Assembly: GCA_026986575.1 (NCBI GenBank)
Contig: JALSOH010000004.1
Location: 819,082 to 883,081 of the forward strand
DNA length: 64,000 nt
Source: Thermoproteota archaeon
GTDB taxonomy: Archaea > Korarchaeota > Korarchaeia > Korarchaeales > Korarchaeaceae
Direction of reading: 5' to 3'
Shown: one piece after another, positions 1 to 9,178 of the stretch
Position numbering within the stretch: position 1 is the stretch's first letter
Layout of the letters: every line of letters begins with the position of its first letter
The notes under the pieces: generated by a model
The model's input: only the letters and a program-made list of their open reading frames with translations
Databases searched by the model: none
Told to the model about the DNA's origin: nothing
Made by a program: the position numbers and the translations under genes

Positions 1-377
1 CAGAAGGGTTCGCAGCCTATCCTCACTAGATCGCGTGGACTTAACCTCACACAGATGTACTCGCTGCCAGCGGATCCCACAACCCAGTCGAGGGAGATGA
101 GGGCCCTGTCGATGTAGCACGGCATGATACCGTGGAAGGCGAAGGAAGAGATGCTTCCCAGTTCGTATCCAAGGACGGAGAGGATCTCATCATGTCTCGC
201 CAACCTTGGCCTCTTCAGCCCGGAGGCGGACCTCAATCTCCTCAGGTCAACCCTCCTGTCCCCCCGAGGTGATGACGAAGACGAAGTTCCCCCTCTCCAC
301 GAAGACTAGGGTCTTCAGGACTCTATTGAGCGGAATGCCCGGGACTTGGCTGCCTCCTCCGAGGTCCTCCCGCTCAC
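1..377 (-). pseudogene. YbaK/EbsC-type aminoacyl-tRNA deacylase, broken
   Basis: Reading the minus strand in three successive frames gives a YbaK-like sequence: RTSEEAAKS, then GIPLNRVLKTLVFVERG, then RVDLRRLRSASG and a C-terminal part that runs off the window start. Members of this family hydrolyse mischarged aminoacyl-tRNA. One frame change lies at the C6 run at 260-265, where removing one base gives the expected SGDRRVDL. Another lies near 340-352. An in-frame stop sits just upstream of position 377, so the usual N-terminal ~25 residues are also missing. I read it as a decayed gene; sequencing error could explain the homopolymer lesion alone but not all three. Confidence 0.6.
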
Positions 378-598
378 TCCATGCTAGATTATCTCTCCAC
401 CAATTCTTAGGGCCTCCATCGTACGTAAGGCCCTCTTCACGGGATCCACATGCCCGAGCGTTCGGGCATAATATAATTAACCTAAGGAGACCGCGGACCA
501 TAGCATCGGCTGTTCCGCCCACCGGAGTTGTTCAACTCAAGATACTCACATCCGTAGACGGGCCCCATCTTTATTAGCCGGAACGGGCCTACTCACCG

Positions 599-913
599 AT
601 GCTCCCGATAGTAGTAGAGGCCTCCGCCTCTGAGTCGTGGCTGGACTCGGTGATAAAGTTCTCCCAGGAGCTCAGGTCCCACTTCGGCAGGAGGCTCCTC
701 AGGGTCATAGCCCTTCCCAGCCCCGATCAGGAGGTCCACGACTCCAACGTCCTCGTGGTCCTCGACAGGTATGACCTGAGCGATGTGGATGCCGTTGTAG
801 AGATCGCCTCCCGCGTCGATGAGAGGATAAACCCCTTGGTCGCCAGTGCCGACGAGGAGGACGAGGTGGAGGCCTTCCTTCAAGCCGGTGGTAGGGATGT
901 CCAAGCTGGTTAA
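599..913 (+). CDS. MNT-type minimal nucleotidyltransferase (antitoxin-like), degenerate
   Basis: A 104-residue protein with the size and secondary-structure pattern of minimal nucleotidyltransferases, overlapping a HEPN gene by 17 bp. Such pairs are known toxin-antitoxin modules in which the HEPN RNase is the toxin and the MNT protein may AMPylate it. Here the catalytic region (residues ~40-56) reads SPDQEVHDSNVLVVLD in place of GSx9-DSDxD, so the GS pair and the second metal-binding Asp are missing and catalysis is doubtful. A TATA-like TTTATTA at ~569 precedes the ATG by about 27 bp, suggesting a nearly leaderless message. Confidence 0.6.
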   Translation: MLPIVVEASASESWLDSVIKFSQELRSHFGRRLLRVIALPSPDQEVHDSNVLVVLDRYDLSDVDAVVEIASRVDERINPLVASADEEDEVEAFLQAGGRDVQAG

Positions 914-1259
914 GTCTAGAGTCCTAATGGAGGAGGCAGAGAAGGACTTGGAGCACGGTTCTTACAACAAGGCCGTGTCCGCTTCCTACTTCGCCACTAG
1001 GTTACTGGTAGAGCATCTGATAAGGGGTTTGAAGACCTCAAAGGACGACAAGATAGCTAATGCCCTCCAAAGGCGATTGGAGGAGAGGATAGGGGAGGAG
1101 AGAGCTCGAGATATAAAGGAGAGGTACCTCAAGCTCTTCATGAGGAGGAAGATCGCTGATCACAAACCCTATCTCTTCTCGAAGGACGAGGCGGAATGGA
1201 CGGTGTTGGAAGCTAAGAGGCTGATGGAGGAGATAATGGAGGCCCTCTCCCCGAGGTGA
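897..1259 (+). CDS. HEPN domain protein, probable RNase toxin
   Basis: A 120-residue all-helical protein. The motif RKIADH (Rx4H) near residue 82 matches the HEPN RNase signature. The ATG at 897 was chosen over an earlier in-frame one because it lies just inside the end of the MNT-like gene, typical of coupled toxin-antitoxin genes. The stop is followed directly by the ATG of the molybdopterin oxidoreductase, although no functional link is expected. Confidence 0.65.
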   Translation: MSKLVKSRVLMEEAEKDLEHGSYNKAVSASYFATRLLVEHLIRGLKTSKDDKIANALQRRLEERIGEERARDIKERYLKLFMRRKIADHKPYLFSKDEAEWTVLEAKRLMEEIMEALSPR

Positions 1260-3227
1260 ATGCTTAAGTCCTGTTGGAACCTCCCAACCCAGATGAAAGT
1301 CGCTTGCCAGAGGGACTGCCTTGACGGCTGCGTTCTAATCTTGGAGGGCGAGGGTTCTGAGGCCTCGGTGCGGGGCGATCCCGATCATCAGGTCACTAGG
1401 GGGTTCACATGTCCTAAGGCCCTGAACTTTCCCCGCTACTATTCTAGCGGAAGGAGAGTCCTCTACCCACATATCAGGACCGTAAATGGGTTCAAGAGGG
1501 TGAGCTGGGACCAAGCTCTGGATTTAATCGCCTCCAAGCTCAAGGAGGTGGTGAGGGAACATGGCCCACAGGAGATCCTCGTATTCAACTACTCTGGCAA
1601 CACGGGACTAATAAACTTCAACTATCCGCTCAGGCTTGCCTACGCCCTCAACGCCTATCGGGTGCATTACACGATATGTGACGAGGCTGGTGAACTTGCG
1701 CTGGAGCTTCACTACGGCATGCGCTACGGGGCCTTTCCGGAAGACCTTGAAAGGGCCGAGATGGTCGTGGTGTGGGGTGCAAACCCGGCCTCGTCCAGCG
1801 TGCACGCCTATCGCATCTTGGTAGACCTGAAGGTCAGGGGAGTGCCCATCTGGGTGATCGATCCTAGAAGGACGAGAACATCTCTGCTGGGGAATTACGT
1901 CAGGATAAAACCGGGAACTGATTCCTTACTGGCTGCAGGCATCTCTTGGTATCTGATAAATGAGATCGGCGTGGACGAGGACTTCATATCGAAATACACG
2001 GTGGGCTTCGAGGAGTACTCGCGACATATCTCCAAGTACACTCCCGAACTCGTGGAGAAGGTTACCGGAGTTCCCAAGCGGATAGTAAGGGAACTGGCAG
2101 AAGAATACGCTGAGCTTAAGCCCAGCGTCACGTATATCGGTGTGGGAATGCAGAAGACCAAGTATGGAGCTGAAGCTGTCCGCATCATCTCCCTAATACC
2201 TGCGCTGGTGGGAGTTCACAGAGGTTTCTTCTTCTGCAACTCCTCTCGGGACTTCGACACCGCTTACCTGCAGGCCAGGCATCTGGGGGAGGACAGGAGG
2301 GTCAACATGCTGGACGTTCCCTCCATGCTCTCCTCAGGTCGCTTCAAGTTCCTCTACATCTACAACTCAAATCCCGCAGTTACCCTACCTAGGTCAGACC
2401 TCTTCCGAAAGGGCATGAGGAGGGAGGACTTGTTCTCCGTAGTGCACGATGTGATGTGGACTGAAACGGCGGAGCTGGCTGATGTAGTACTCCCAGCCAC
2501 TGGGATGTTCGAACAGGAGGATTTCGTCGCCAGCTGGTGGCACCCCTATCTCGCTTACTCCCCCAAGGTCTGGGAGCCACTTGGGGAAAGCAGGCCTAAT
2601 TGGTGGGTTGTCCAGGAACTGTCCAAGAAGCTTGGGATAGAGACGCCTGAATTCAAGGAGGATCCCATCCGAGCTTTCGAAGGGGCTGTGAAGGGAAGTA
2701 TGATGCTCAGGGTTCCCGTTGAGGAGGTGATGAGGAGGGGTTATGTGAGGCTGGAATACCCGCCGAAGCACGAGTACCAAACCCCCTCCGGCAGGATAGA
2801 ATTCTACAGCAGCACAGCGGAGAGGCTTGGCTATTCTCCCCTTCCGGTCTTAGAGTGGGAGGAGGTCGATCTCGACTACCCATACGTCCTCATCACTAGT
2901 TCGGTTCCGAAGAGGACATCCTCGCAGGATGCCATGCCGAGGGATCTCCCGGTGAGGGATCACGTTCACATCAGTTGTGAAGATGCCAGCAAACTGGGAC
3001 TGAAATCAGGGGATCTGGTCCTCATTCGCTCCCCGTGGTCCGAAGCTATCTCAACGGTCGAGATCGACGATTCCCTCCCTAGCGGAGTATTATGGGCTAG
3101 GAGATCAGCCAAATTCATCAAGGGCACGGTCAACGATCTCCTGCAGGATGAAAAGCAAGTCATAGCCGGTGGAAACTCGCTCAACAGCAGCAGGGTATCG
3201 ATTGAGGTGCTGGTCAGTGGGAGTTAA
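1260..3227 (+). CDS. Molybdopterin oxidoreductase with Fe4S4 domain
   Basis: A 655-residue catalytic subunit of the DMSO-reductase/formate-dehydrogenase superfamily. The N-terminus carries CQRDCLDGC plus FTCPKAL, the cysteine set of the Fe4S4 domain, followed by the Mo-bis-MGD fold (for example VVWGANPASS, VIDPRRT) and a C-terminal dinucleotide-binding beta-barrel domain from about residue 530. No Tat signal is seen, so it is probably cytoplasmic. The substrate cannot be told. No electron-transfer or membrane-anchor subunit lies next to it, so it may act alone or with unlinked partners. An alternative start is the ATG at 1293, directly before the first cysteines. Confidence 0.85.
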   Translation: MLKSCWNLPTQMKVACQRDCLDGCVLILEGEGSEASVRGDPDHQVTRGFTCPKALNFPRYYSSGRRVLYPHIRTVNGFKRVSWDQALDLIASKLKEVVREHGPQEILVFNYSGNTGLINFNYPLRLAYALNAYRVHYTICDEAGELALELHYGMRYGAFPEDLERAEMVVVWGANPASSSVHAYRILVDLKVRGVPIWVIDPRRTRTSLLGNYVRIKPGTDSLLAAGISWYLINEIGVDEDFISKYTVGFEEYSRHISKYTPELVEKVTGVPKRIVRELAEEYAELKPSVTYIGVGMQKTKYGAEAVRIISLIPALVGVHRGFFFCNSSRDFDTAYLQARHLGEDRRVNMLDVPSMLSSGRFKFLYIYNSNPAVTLPRSDLFRKGMRREDLFSVVHDVMWTETAELADVVLPATGMFEQEDFVASWWHPYLAYSPKVWEPLGESRPNWWVVQELSKKLGIETPEFKEDPIRAFEGAVKGSMMLRVPVEEVMRRGYVRLEYPPKHEYQTPSGRIEFYSSTAERLGYSPLPVLEWEEVDLDYPYVLITSSVPKRTSSQDAMPRDLPVRDHVHISCEDASKLGLKSGDLVLIRSPWSEAISTVEIDDSLPSGVLWARRSAKFIKGTVNDLLQDEKQVIAGGNSLNSSRVSIEVLVSGS

Positions 3228-3291
3228 CGAATTTCCCGCAAGAATCCTAGGAAGGATTATCATATTCCTCCCCCTCATTTTTGGGATTATC

Positions 3292-4548
3292 ATGAAGGTA
3301 AGCGATTTACTTAAGGGAGAAGTACCCGTTGGGAGAGCAGTCGAGCTCGAGGGAACTATAATTGAGATACTTCCGTCCTTCTCGCTCGGAGACATAGTTT
3401 ATGAGAGGTTCTCATTGGAGGACGGTACGGGACAGCTCACTGTGATCCTACCCGCATCACCCAAGTACTTCCTCCCCGACGACAAGGTGAAGGTGAGGGG
3501 AAGGGTCAGACCCTGCCCGTACGCCCCGTCAGTGACCTGTTTGGAGACATCGGGGGACGACATCGACATCTTGGAGTGGAAGTGGATAGAACCCAGATTC
3601 AGGGAAGGAGCTGCAAAGAGAGGAGCATTCGACGTAAATGCCCTCCTCCAAGTCACCAAGTTCGACCGAGAGCTCATCAGAGGGGTGGTCGAGACCGGTC
3701 TGGACCCGCTCAGGATGAGGGAGAGATTCGAGGAGAATATTTCCTCCGGAAAAGATGTGAGGTACCTAGTAGATGCGATAGCGGCCATGACCATGTACGC
3801 CATATTCCTCAGGGATCTACCGGCGGCGAAGAGCGTTAAGACAACCCTCTACTTGCTGAGAGATTTGAAGCTCCCTGAGAGCGAGCGCAGGGTCTTGGAG
3901 CTCCTAGGGGAGATGATCGACGCCTTGGTGAGCAGAGAAGGTCTGGCCCCCTACATATCACCGCCCGAAGCCATTCAGGGGGTAGTGGAGAGGTACCCGG
4001 TGGCGGAGGAGGACGAGATAGAGGGTCTCCCGAGGCTTGGCTTTCTGGCTAAGAGGATAATAGAGGATCTCAGGGAGGGAAAGAAGGAGTTCCTGATAGT
4101 GGAGATATCCGATGGCTCCCAAGTTATGGAGGCGAGGAAGATGGCCGAGGTAGCTGCGGGGGTCGCGAAAGCGAAGCTCTACTACATGCCAATCTCCTCA
4201 CTCAGTTCGGTCGAGGGGATGGGTCAGGTGATATCGGACCTCAAGAGCATCGTGGAGGGAATCAAGCCGGATGAAAAGGTGGTTTTCTACATGGAGGGGC
4301 TTGAGCTCCTCGTTCCCAGCGAGAGGATGATGGAGATGATGAAACTCACCCCTCAAGGGGTATCAGCGGCCAAGGCGTTCAAGGCCGACCTCATGAAGAC
4401 GCTGGAATCCTTATTGGATAAGGCCATCGTGGTGTCTGTGACTAGCTCAAAGGTCCTCATAGACGACGAGCTGGCCTCTAGGGCAGCCCAGATAGTCTCA
4501 GGCGAGACGGGGATGGGAATAAGTGGGGGAGGATACCCTCCCTACTGA
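3292..4548 (+). CDS. OB-fold protein with a degenerate AAA-like C-terminal half
   Basis: 418 residues starting at the ATG at 3292. Residues ~10-80 show an OB-fold nucleic-acid-binding pattern (VELEGTIIEI, FSLEDGTGQLTVIL, VKVRGRVRP). The C-terminal half has a hydrophobic strand ending in acidic residues (VVFYMEGLELL) like a Walker B strand, but no Walker A is visible. It may be a nucleic-acid-binding protein; I do not recognise the full family. Confidence 0.6.
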   Translation: MKVSDLLKGEVPVGRAVELEGTIIEILPSFSLGDIVYERFSLEDGTGQLTVILPASPKYFLPDDKVKVRGRVRPCPYAPSVTCLETSGDDIDILEWKWIEPRFREGAAKRGAFDVNALLQVTKFDRELIRGVVETGLDPLRMRERFEENISSGKDVRYLVDAIAAMTMYAIFLRDLPAAKSVKTTLYLLRDLKLPESERRVLELLGEMIDALVSREGLAPYISPPEAIQGVVERYPVAEEDEIEGLPRLGFLAKRIIEDLREGKKEFLIVEISDGSQVMEARKMAEVAAGVAKAKLYYMPISSLSSVEGMGQVISDLKSIVEGIKPDEKVVFYMEGLELLVPSERMMEMMKLTPQGVSAAKAFKADLMKTLESLLDKAIVVSVTSSKVLIDDELASRAAQIVSGETGMGISGGGYPPY

Positions 4549-4950
4549 TCACTCCCTCAATATGGTCATCACGGGCCTCCTAGTTGCCTTGGCCACTCTC
4601 TCCGAGATGCTCCTCCCCACGACCTTTCCCAAACCCTTTCTTCTTCTCTTGAACATGATAATCAGGTCATACTTCCCTTCCTCAGCCTCCTCGACTATGG
4701 CATCGGCCACATCCCTCGCCTCGGCCACGACCACTCTAGTGGGGATACCCATGCTCCTCAGCTCTTGAGCTAGATCCCTCAACCACTCGGGGGTGTTCAC
4801 TTCAACGTCGAGAGGCGTGGTTATGGGGACCTTCACCACGTGAAAGATGGTCAGTTCGCTCCCCCCTTCTAGTTGGGAGAGTGCCGCCACTATTTCCCTC
4901 GCATCCACCCTATCTTTGAGGGGGAGCAGCACCTTTCTCAGCTTAACCAC
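4549..4950 (-). CDS. UspA-family universal stress protein
   Basis: 133 residues with the Usp fold: an N-terminal strand KVLLPL, a central VVVAEARDVADAIVEEAEE helix and a C-terminal segment GRSISERVAKATRRPVM. That last segment corresponds to the ATP-binding G-S-V-S-E-R-V region, here with Arg in place of Gly, so nucleotide binding is uncertain. It is convergent with the OB-fold gene, with no gap. Single-domain Usp proteins usually work as dimers. Confidence 0.8.
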   Translation of the reverse strand: MVKLRKVLLPLKDRVDAREIVAALSQLEGGSELTIFHVVKVPITTPLDVEVNTPEWLRDLAQELRSMGIPTRVVVAEARDVADAIVEEAEEGKYDLIIMFKRRRKGLGKVVGRSISERVAKATRRPVMTILRE

Positions 4951-5003
4951 CTCTTTTTATTCTCAGCAACCGTTTTAAGCTCTTTCTACTCCTTGAGCTC
5001 CCG

Positions 5004-5351
5004 GTGGAAATGAGGGTTCGGGAGGATCCAACCACTTCATTCGTGAGAGGGAGCTACCGTCTCCTCATCTTAGCGTTGCTAGAAAGCTCTGTAATGCACG
5101 GTTATCAGATTTTAAAGAATTTAGAAGGGCTGACGGGACAGAAACCAAAGATAAGCACCCTCTACTCTATACTGAAGGACATGGAGAGGAGCGGACTCCT
5201 CCGCTCGAGGGTGGAGGATGCTAGGAGGATATACCAGCTCACGGAGAGGGGAAGGCAGGTTTTGGATGAGTTCAGGTCTAAGCTGGGCGAGGGGGCGCTG
5301 AGGATACTGGAGTTCATAATGAGACCTAGGACCCTCTCGTCTAATCGTTAG
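5004..5351 (+). CDS. PadR-family transcriptional regulator
   Basis: 115-residue winged-helix protein with the PadR features LESSVMHGYQILKNL and the HTH/wing TLYSILKDMERSGLL..RRIYQLTERG. GTG at 5004 or ATG at 5010 could be the start. The TAG stop falls inside an inverted repeat (5348-5366) that flanks a TATA box for the next gene, so PadR may control the downstream ATPase. Confidence 0.85.
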   Translation: MEMRVREDPTTSFVRGSYRLLILALLESSVMHGYQILKNLEGLTGQKPKISTLYSILKDMERSGLLRSRVEDARRIYQLTERGRQVLDEFRSKLGEGALRILEFIMRPRTLSSNR

Positions 5352-5400
5352 AAGCGTTACTTCTAATAATTTATATATTTATCAGAACAGCAACTTCTAA
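5348..5400. promoter_or_regulatory. Promoter with three TTAGAAG/CTTCTAA half sites
   Basis: TTAGAAG (5348-5354) and CTTCTAA (5360-5366) form an inverted repeat with 5 bp between; a third CTTCTAA ends at 5400. The TATA-like TTATATATTT (5371-5380) lies between them, 20-30 bp before the ATG at 5400. This arrangement suits a repressor blocking TBP/TFB or elongation; PadR encoded just upstream is the obvious candidate. Confidence 0.5.
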
Positions 5401-6608
5401 TGAGTATGCTCGAGTGGCAGAACCCTTGGTGGGGGGGGAAGAAGAGCAAGGTAGTCCTTAAATGGGAGGAAAGAAAGTACAAGTGGGTCCCCTCGTGGTT
5501 AAACGAGATATCTCTTGAGCCGTTCTCTCTCAACTTCGTGATGGGCCCCAGGCAGGTGGGAAAGACCACGGGCCTTCACCTTCTCATAGACAGGCTTATT
5601 AAGGGCGGGGTGGAGCCACAAAGGATATTCTTCCTCGATCTGGACCTCGTATGGGATCTGGATTCCTTCAAGAGGGCTCTGGACGACTACCTGAGGATGA
5701 GAGCTTATGAGGGTCACGACTCGTCCTACATAATCTTGGACGAGGTGACTAGCTTGGAAGGGTGGTGGAGGCTTGTCAAGGGCTACATTGACCTGGGGAT
5801 CTTTGACAACGATGTGCTGATTCTCACAGGATCCTCCTCCCTGAGGGTGAAGGGGAACGCAGAGCTCTTTCCTGGCAGGATGGGTAAGGGAGTCGAGGTG
5901 GAAGCTTTGCCCCTTTCCTTTCGGGAGTTCCTCCAAGTGAAGGGGATCGAGGTGAAGAGGACCGGGAATCTAGAGAAGGATATGGTCTCACTTCTTCCGG
6001 TTAGGGAGAGGGTTAGAGGACTGTTTCGAGAGTACATGAGATTCGGGGGATATCCCCTCTCCGTAAATGAAGATCCAGCGGCCGAGGAATCCTTCATAAG
6101 ATCCGTCATCGGCGAGCTGCTGAGATTGGGGAGGAACCCCTCCCTGGCCTCGGCCGTAGTGGGATCCCTGCTCAGGAAGGCTCCCTCTCCCCTGTCTTAC
6201 AGCTCCATAGGCTCAGATGTGGGAATATCATACAAGACCGTCAGGGACTACTTGGAGGTGCTTAAGGGATTGATGATGATTGGGGAAGCTCCATTCATGG
6301 AGTCGGGCTCGGTAAAATGGAGAAAGGAGAGGAAATATTTCATGAGAGATCCCTTCCTCGTAAGGTCCTTGGCTGGCTGGGTGGGAGTGGATCCCTTACC
6401 CAGTGCCATGCACGAGTGGGTCGTGCAAGAGCACCTCCTCAGGAGGTTCGGAAGAGTCTATTACTGGAGAGACGGATATGAAGTTGACGCCGTTGCCAAC
6501 GGGCTCAAGGTCGAGGTCAAGGCCGGAAAGCCCCACAGAAGATATCCTAGGGATGTCCTGATCTTAGATGAGGATAACATAGCCGACTTCCTAGCGGTAA
6601 TCGTCTGA
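5400..6608 (+). CDS. AAA ATPase with DUF4143-type C-terminal nuclease-like domain
   Basis: 402 residues. Walker A GPRQVGKTT at residues 49-57, Walker B ILDEVT near 110, a winged-helix segment (SYSSIGSDVGISYKTVRDYL) near 265, and a C-terminal PD-(D/E)XK-like core (YEVDAVANG..VEVKAGK). This is the common archaeal ATPase family of unknown role that expands in thermophiles. It is preceded by its own operator-like repeat. Confidence 0.8.
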   Translation: MSMLEWQNPWWGGKKSKVVLKWEERKYKWVPSWLNEISLEPFSLNFVMGPRQVGKTTGLHLLIDRLIKGGVEPQRIFFLDLDLVWDLDSFKRALDDYLRMRAYEGHDSSYIILDEVTSLEGWWRLVKGYIDLGIFDNDVLILTGSSSLRVKGNAELFPGRMGKGVEVEALPLSFREFLQVKGIEVKRTGNLEKDMVSLLPVRERVRGLFREYMRFGGYPLSVNEDPAAEESFIRSVIGELLRLGRNPSLASAVVGSLLRKAPSPLSYSSIGSDVGISYKTVRDYLEVLKGLMMIGEAPFMESGSVKWRKERKYFMRDPFLVRSLAGWVGVDPLPSAMHEWVVQEHLLRRFGRVYYWRDGYEVDAVANGLKVEVKAGKPHRRYPRDVLILDEDNIADFLAVIV

Positions 6609-6610
6609 TC

Positions 6611-7321
6611 CTAAGGTCTTCTGGCCTTGATGGCCACAAAAGTTCCTAAGAGAGCCCTCTTCACCTTGATAATCTCGAACTTCTCCCCAATTATGCTGGT
6701 GAATTCGGAGGTCGTTAACATGCTTCTAAAGGTTGGGTAGAGAGCCTTCCATGGCGTATCAAAGCTCCCGTATATGGGTATGGAGATAAGGGGGACCAAA
6801 GTCCTGAGGTAGAGGCCCACCAGCCAAGCGAAAGCCCTGTTGTCCGGTCTGACTAGGTCCAAGACTAGGAGCTGGCCGCCCGGCTTGAGCACCCTCCTGA
6901 ACTCACTTAAAGCTCCGTAAAGGTCCCTTGCATCCCTCAAAGCATAAGCTGTTACGATGACATCTACGGAGCTGTTGGGTAGAGGTACGGATTCGAAGGT
7001 GGCCTCCAAGAAGTTTAGCTCAACGTCGCCAGCGATGCCTCTCAGATTATCGAAGGCCGCCTTCAGCATCGACGGCAGCGGATCCAAGCAGTAGAGCTTA
7101 CCCTCTCTCATCCTCTTCAGTATGTGGACTGACATGTTCCCTGGTCCACAGCCAGCGTCCAGCACTGTCATGCCATCATCCAGCGCTGCCATGCCGGCGA
7201 GGACTTTCCTCATCCTCTCGCTGTAACCTAGAGTGATCACCCTGTTCACAGCCTCGTACTTCCTGACCGTCCTGTCCAGAGCGCTGACTATCTCCTTCCA
7301 AGTGCCGTCCTCCAAGCCCAC
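6611..7321 (-). CDS. UbiE/COQ5-like SAM-dependent methyltransferase
   Basis: 236 residues. SAM motif I is VLDAGCGPGNMS at ~58, motif II DVIVTAYALRD, motif III LKPGGQLLVLDLVRP. The last segment and overall length match UbiE-type C-methyltransferases, which in archaea may act on quinones or other lipids. It is convergent with the ATPase gene, with 2 bp between the stops. Confidence 0.75.
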   Translation of the reverse strand: MGLEDGTWKEIVSALDRTVRKYEAVNRVITLGYSERMRKVLAGMAALDDGMTVLDAGCGPGNMSVHILKRMREGKLYCLDPLPSMLKAAFDNLRGIAGDVELNFLEATFESVPLPNSSVDVIVTAYALRDARDLYGALSEFRRVLKPGGQLLVLDLVRPDNRAFAWLVGLYLRTLVPLISIPIYGSFDTPWKALYPTFRSMLTTSEFTSIIGEKFEIIKVKRALLGTFVAIKARRP

Positions 7322-7401
7322 GCGCCGAGCTGCCTTGAAGAGGTTAAAAGGTTATCACTGAGGAGGCCTCAAGTTTTTCTCCTCTCCGCTCGCGATCCCG
7401 T

Positions 7402-8366
7402 ATGGAGCTGCTGTACCTCTCCTACCAAGATATATCTTCCTTGAGTATCCCCCTGTCCGATATAATAAGGGTCGTGGAGAATGCGTTCCGTCAGAAGGGA
7501 GAGGGTCTGGCTGAGATGCCCCCCAAGCCGGAATTCATCCTCGACCGGACTCATTTATTCATGCGATGCCGGCTTACCTCAAGGGTAGCGATGCTGCTGG
7601 CTTGAAGTGGGTATCTGGCTATCCGGAAAATCCCAAGAGGGGTCTCCCCTACATAACTGGCCTATTCATTCTCAATGACCCTAATACTGGGGTGCCGGTA
7701 GCCGTGATGGATGCCATGTGGATAACCGCCTATAGAACGGCTGCAGCCACGGCCGTTGCAGCCAAGTACCTAGCTAGGGAGGATAGCGAGGTCCTAGCGG
7801 TGCTGGGTTGCGGGACTCAAGGTAAGACCAATACCTTGATGCTTAGGGAGTTGCTCCCCATAAAGACCGTCTGGGCATATGACATCGATCCGAAGGCCCT
7901 CGACAGGTATGAGGAGTTCGTTAAGGAGAGGATCGATGTGGAGATCATCAGGGCCTCCTCACCCAAGGAAGCGGTGGAGCACGCCGACATTATAGTTACA
8001 GCAGGCCCGATCCTCAAGAACCCGAATCCAGTTATAGAGGCGGACTGGGTGAGGGAGGGTGCCACCGCTGTACCGCTGGACTTCGACTCCTACTGGAAAT
8101 CCTCGGCCATAGCCTCGATGGACAAGTTCTACACGGATGATGTGGATCAACTGAAGTACTACATAGAAGAAGGATGGATTCGTCCCATAGAGAGGATAGA
8201 TGGAGATTTGGGTGAGGTCGTTGCCGGGAAGAAGCCCGGCAGGGAGGGAGACCACGAGAGGATAATGTCCATGAATCTGGGGCTAGCTATAGAGGATGTC
8301 GCAACGGGGAAGCTAATCTACGATCTAGCCAAGAAAAAGAGAGTTGGGAGGAAGCTTCCCCTTTGA
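7402..8366 (+). pseudogene. Ornithine cyclodeaminase / mu-crystallin family, frameshifted
   Basis: Two reading frames join into one typical protein. The N-terminal part (7402-7563) ends DRTHLFM and the rest begins MPAYLKGSDAAGLKWVSGYPEN at 7566. One base is missing between two ATG codons near 7564. The remainder shows the substrate Lys region GLKWV and the NAD-binding LGCGTQGKTN. Family members deaminate ornithine or reduce imino acids with NAD(P)H. With one added base the whole ~320-residue protein is intact, so this may be a recent mutation or a sequence error. Confidence 0.75.
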
Positions 8367-8963
8367 TGCTCGGGTTAGGGGTGCCCGTCGCTAGAGTGGT
8401 CTTAGGGGTGGAGGCCTCCACCTACGGGGAGGTAGGCCTCTGCCTTGACCTCTTCTTCTCCAAGTGGGCTTCCTCCCTCGACGAGTTCGTACCCCTCTTA
8501 ATACCCGAGCAGAGGTTTATGGGGGCTGTAGATAGCTCTTACCTCGAGCTCGAACCTCTTGTATCTCCTGAAGAGTTCGTTGAGAGGTTTTCGATCGCAT
8601 ACAGGAGGTATGCCGAGCGAGTGAACGATCTCAGGGAGAAGCTGCTTCAGGTAAGGAGATCCTATCGATTCAATCTCCTGATTCCTCCCTCGCCGTCGCA
8701 GCTTCATGCTGAGGACATACTAGTGAAGGAGATAGGGCTGATCGAGGGTTCCGTAAGGGGGGTTAATCTAATACTTGGACTTAACGAGTGGGATAAAATC
8801 GAGGAGGTGAGCTTGACAGCGTGGCAGGATAATTCGATGCTGGCTTGACGTGTTCTCTCCGAGGGGTTACTTCAGGTTTGGGGAGAGGTCTAACCTCTTA
8901 GCTACGCTGATAAGATCAAATCCCCAGCTACGAGATTTTCTATCGTCATTGACCAATGGATAG
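8366..8963 (+). pseudogene. Unrecognised protein, frameshifted near its C-terminus
   Basis: The ATG overlaps the stop of the preceding gene (ATG/TGA overlap), implying co-transcription. About 150 residues are read in the first frame up to LNEWDKIEEVS; the +1 frame then continues with protein-like sequence (WLDVFSPRGYFRFGERSNLL, then a short helix) to a TAG at 8961-8963. The shift lies between about 8800 and 8840. I do not recognise the family; the many charged helices suggest a soluble protein. Confidence 0.45.
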
Positions 8964-9178
8964 TGCTTCTCTATTGGAGAGAGTGGCTAAATTGGAGTTA
9001 TTGATCCACATATCAGGCAGATTTCTACAACCACGCGCCTTAATTCGATAAGATACCAGCCCACGATACTTGGCCTATGACCTCGGGAAATTTGTTAGGA
9101 CATGGTGGAAAACCCGAAGCGCGGGATCCTAAATCAAATCCAATTCATGAAGTGCCATTAAGAACAAAAGCAACGATA

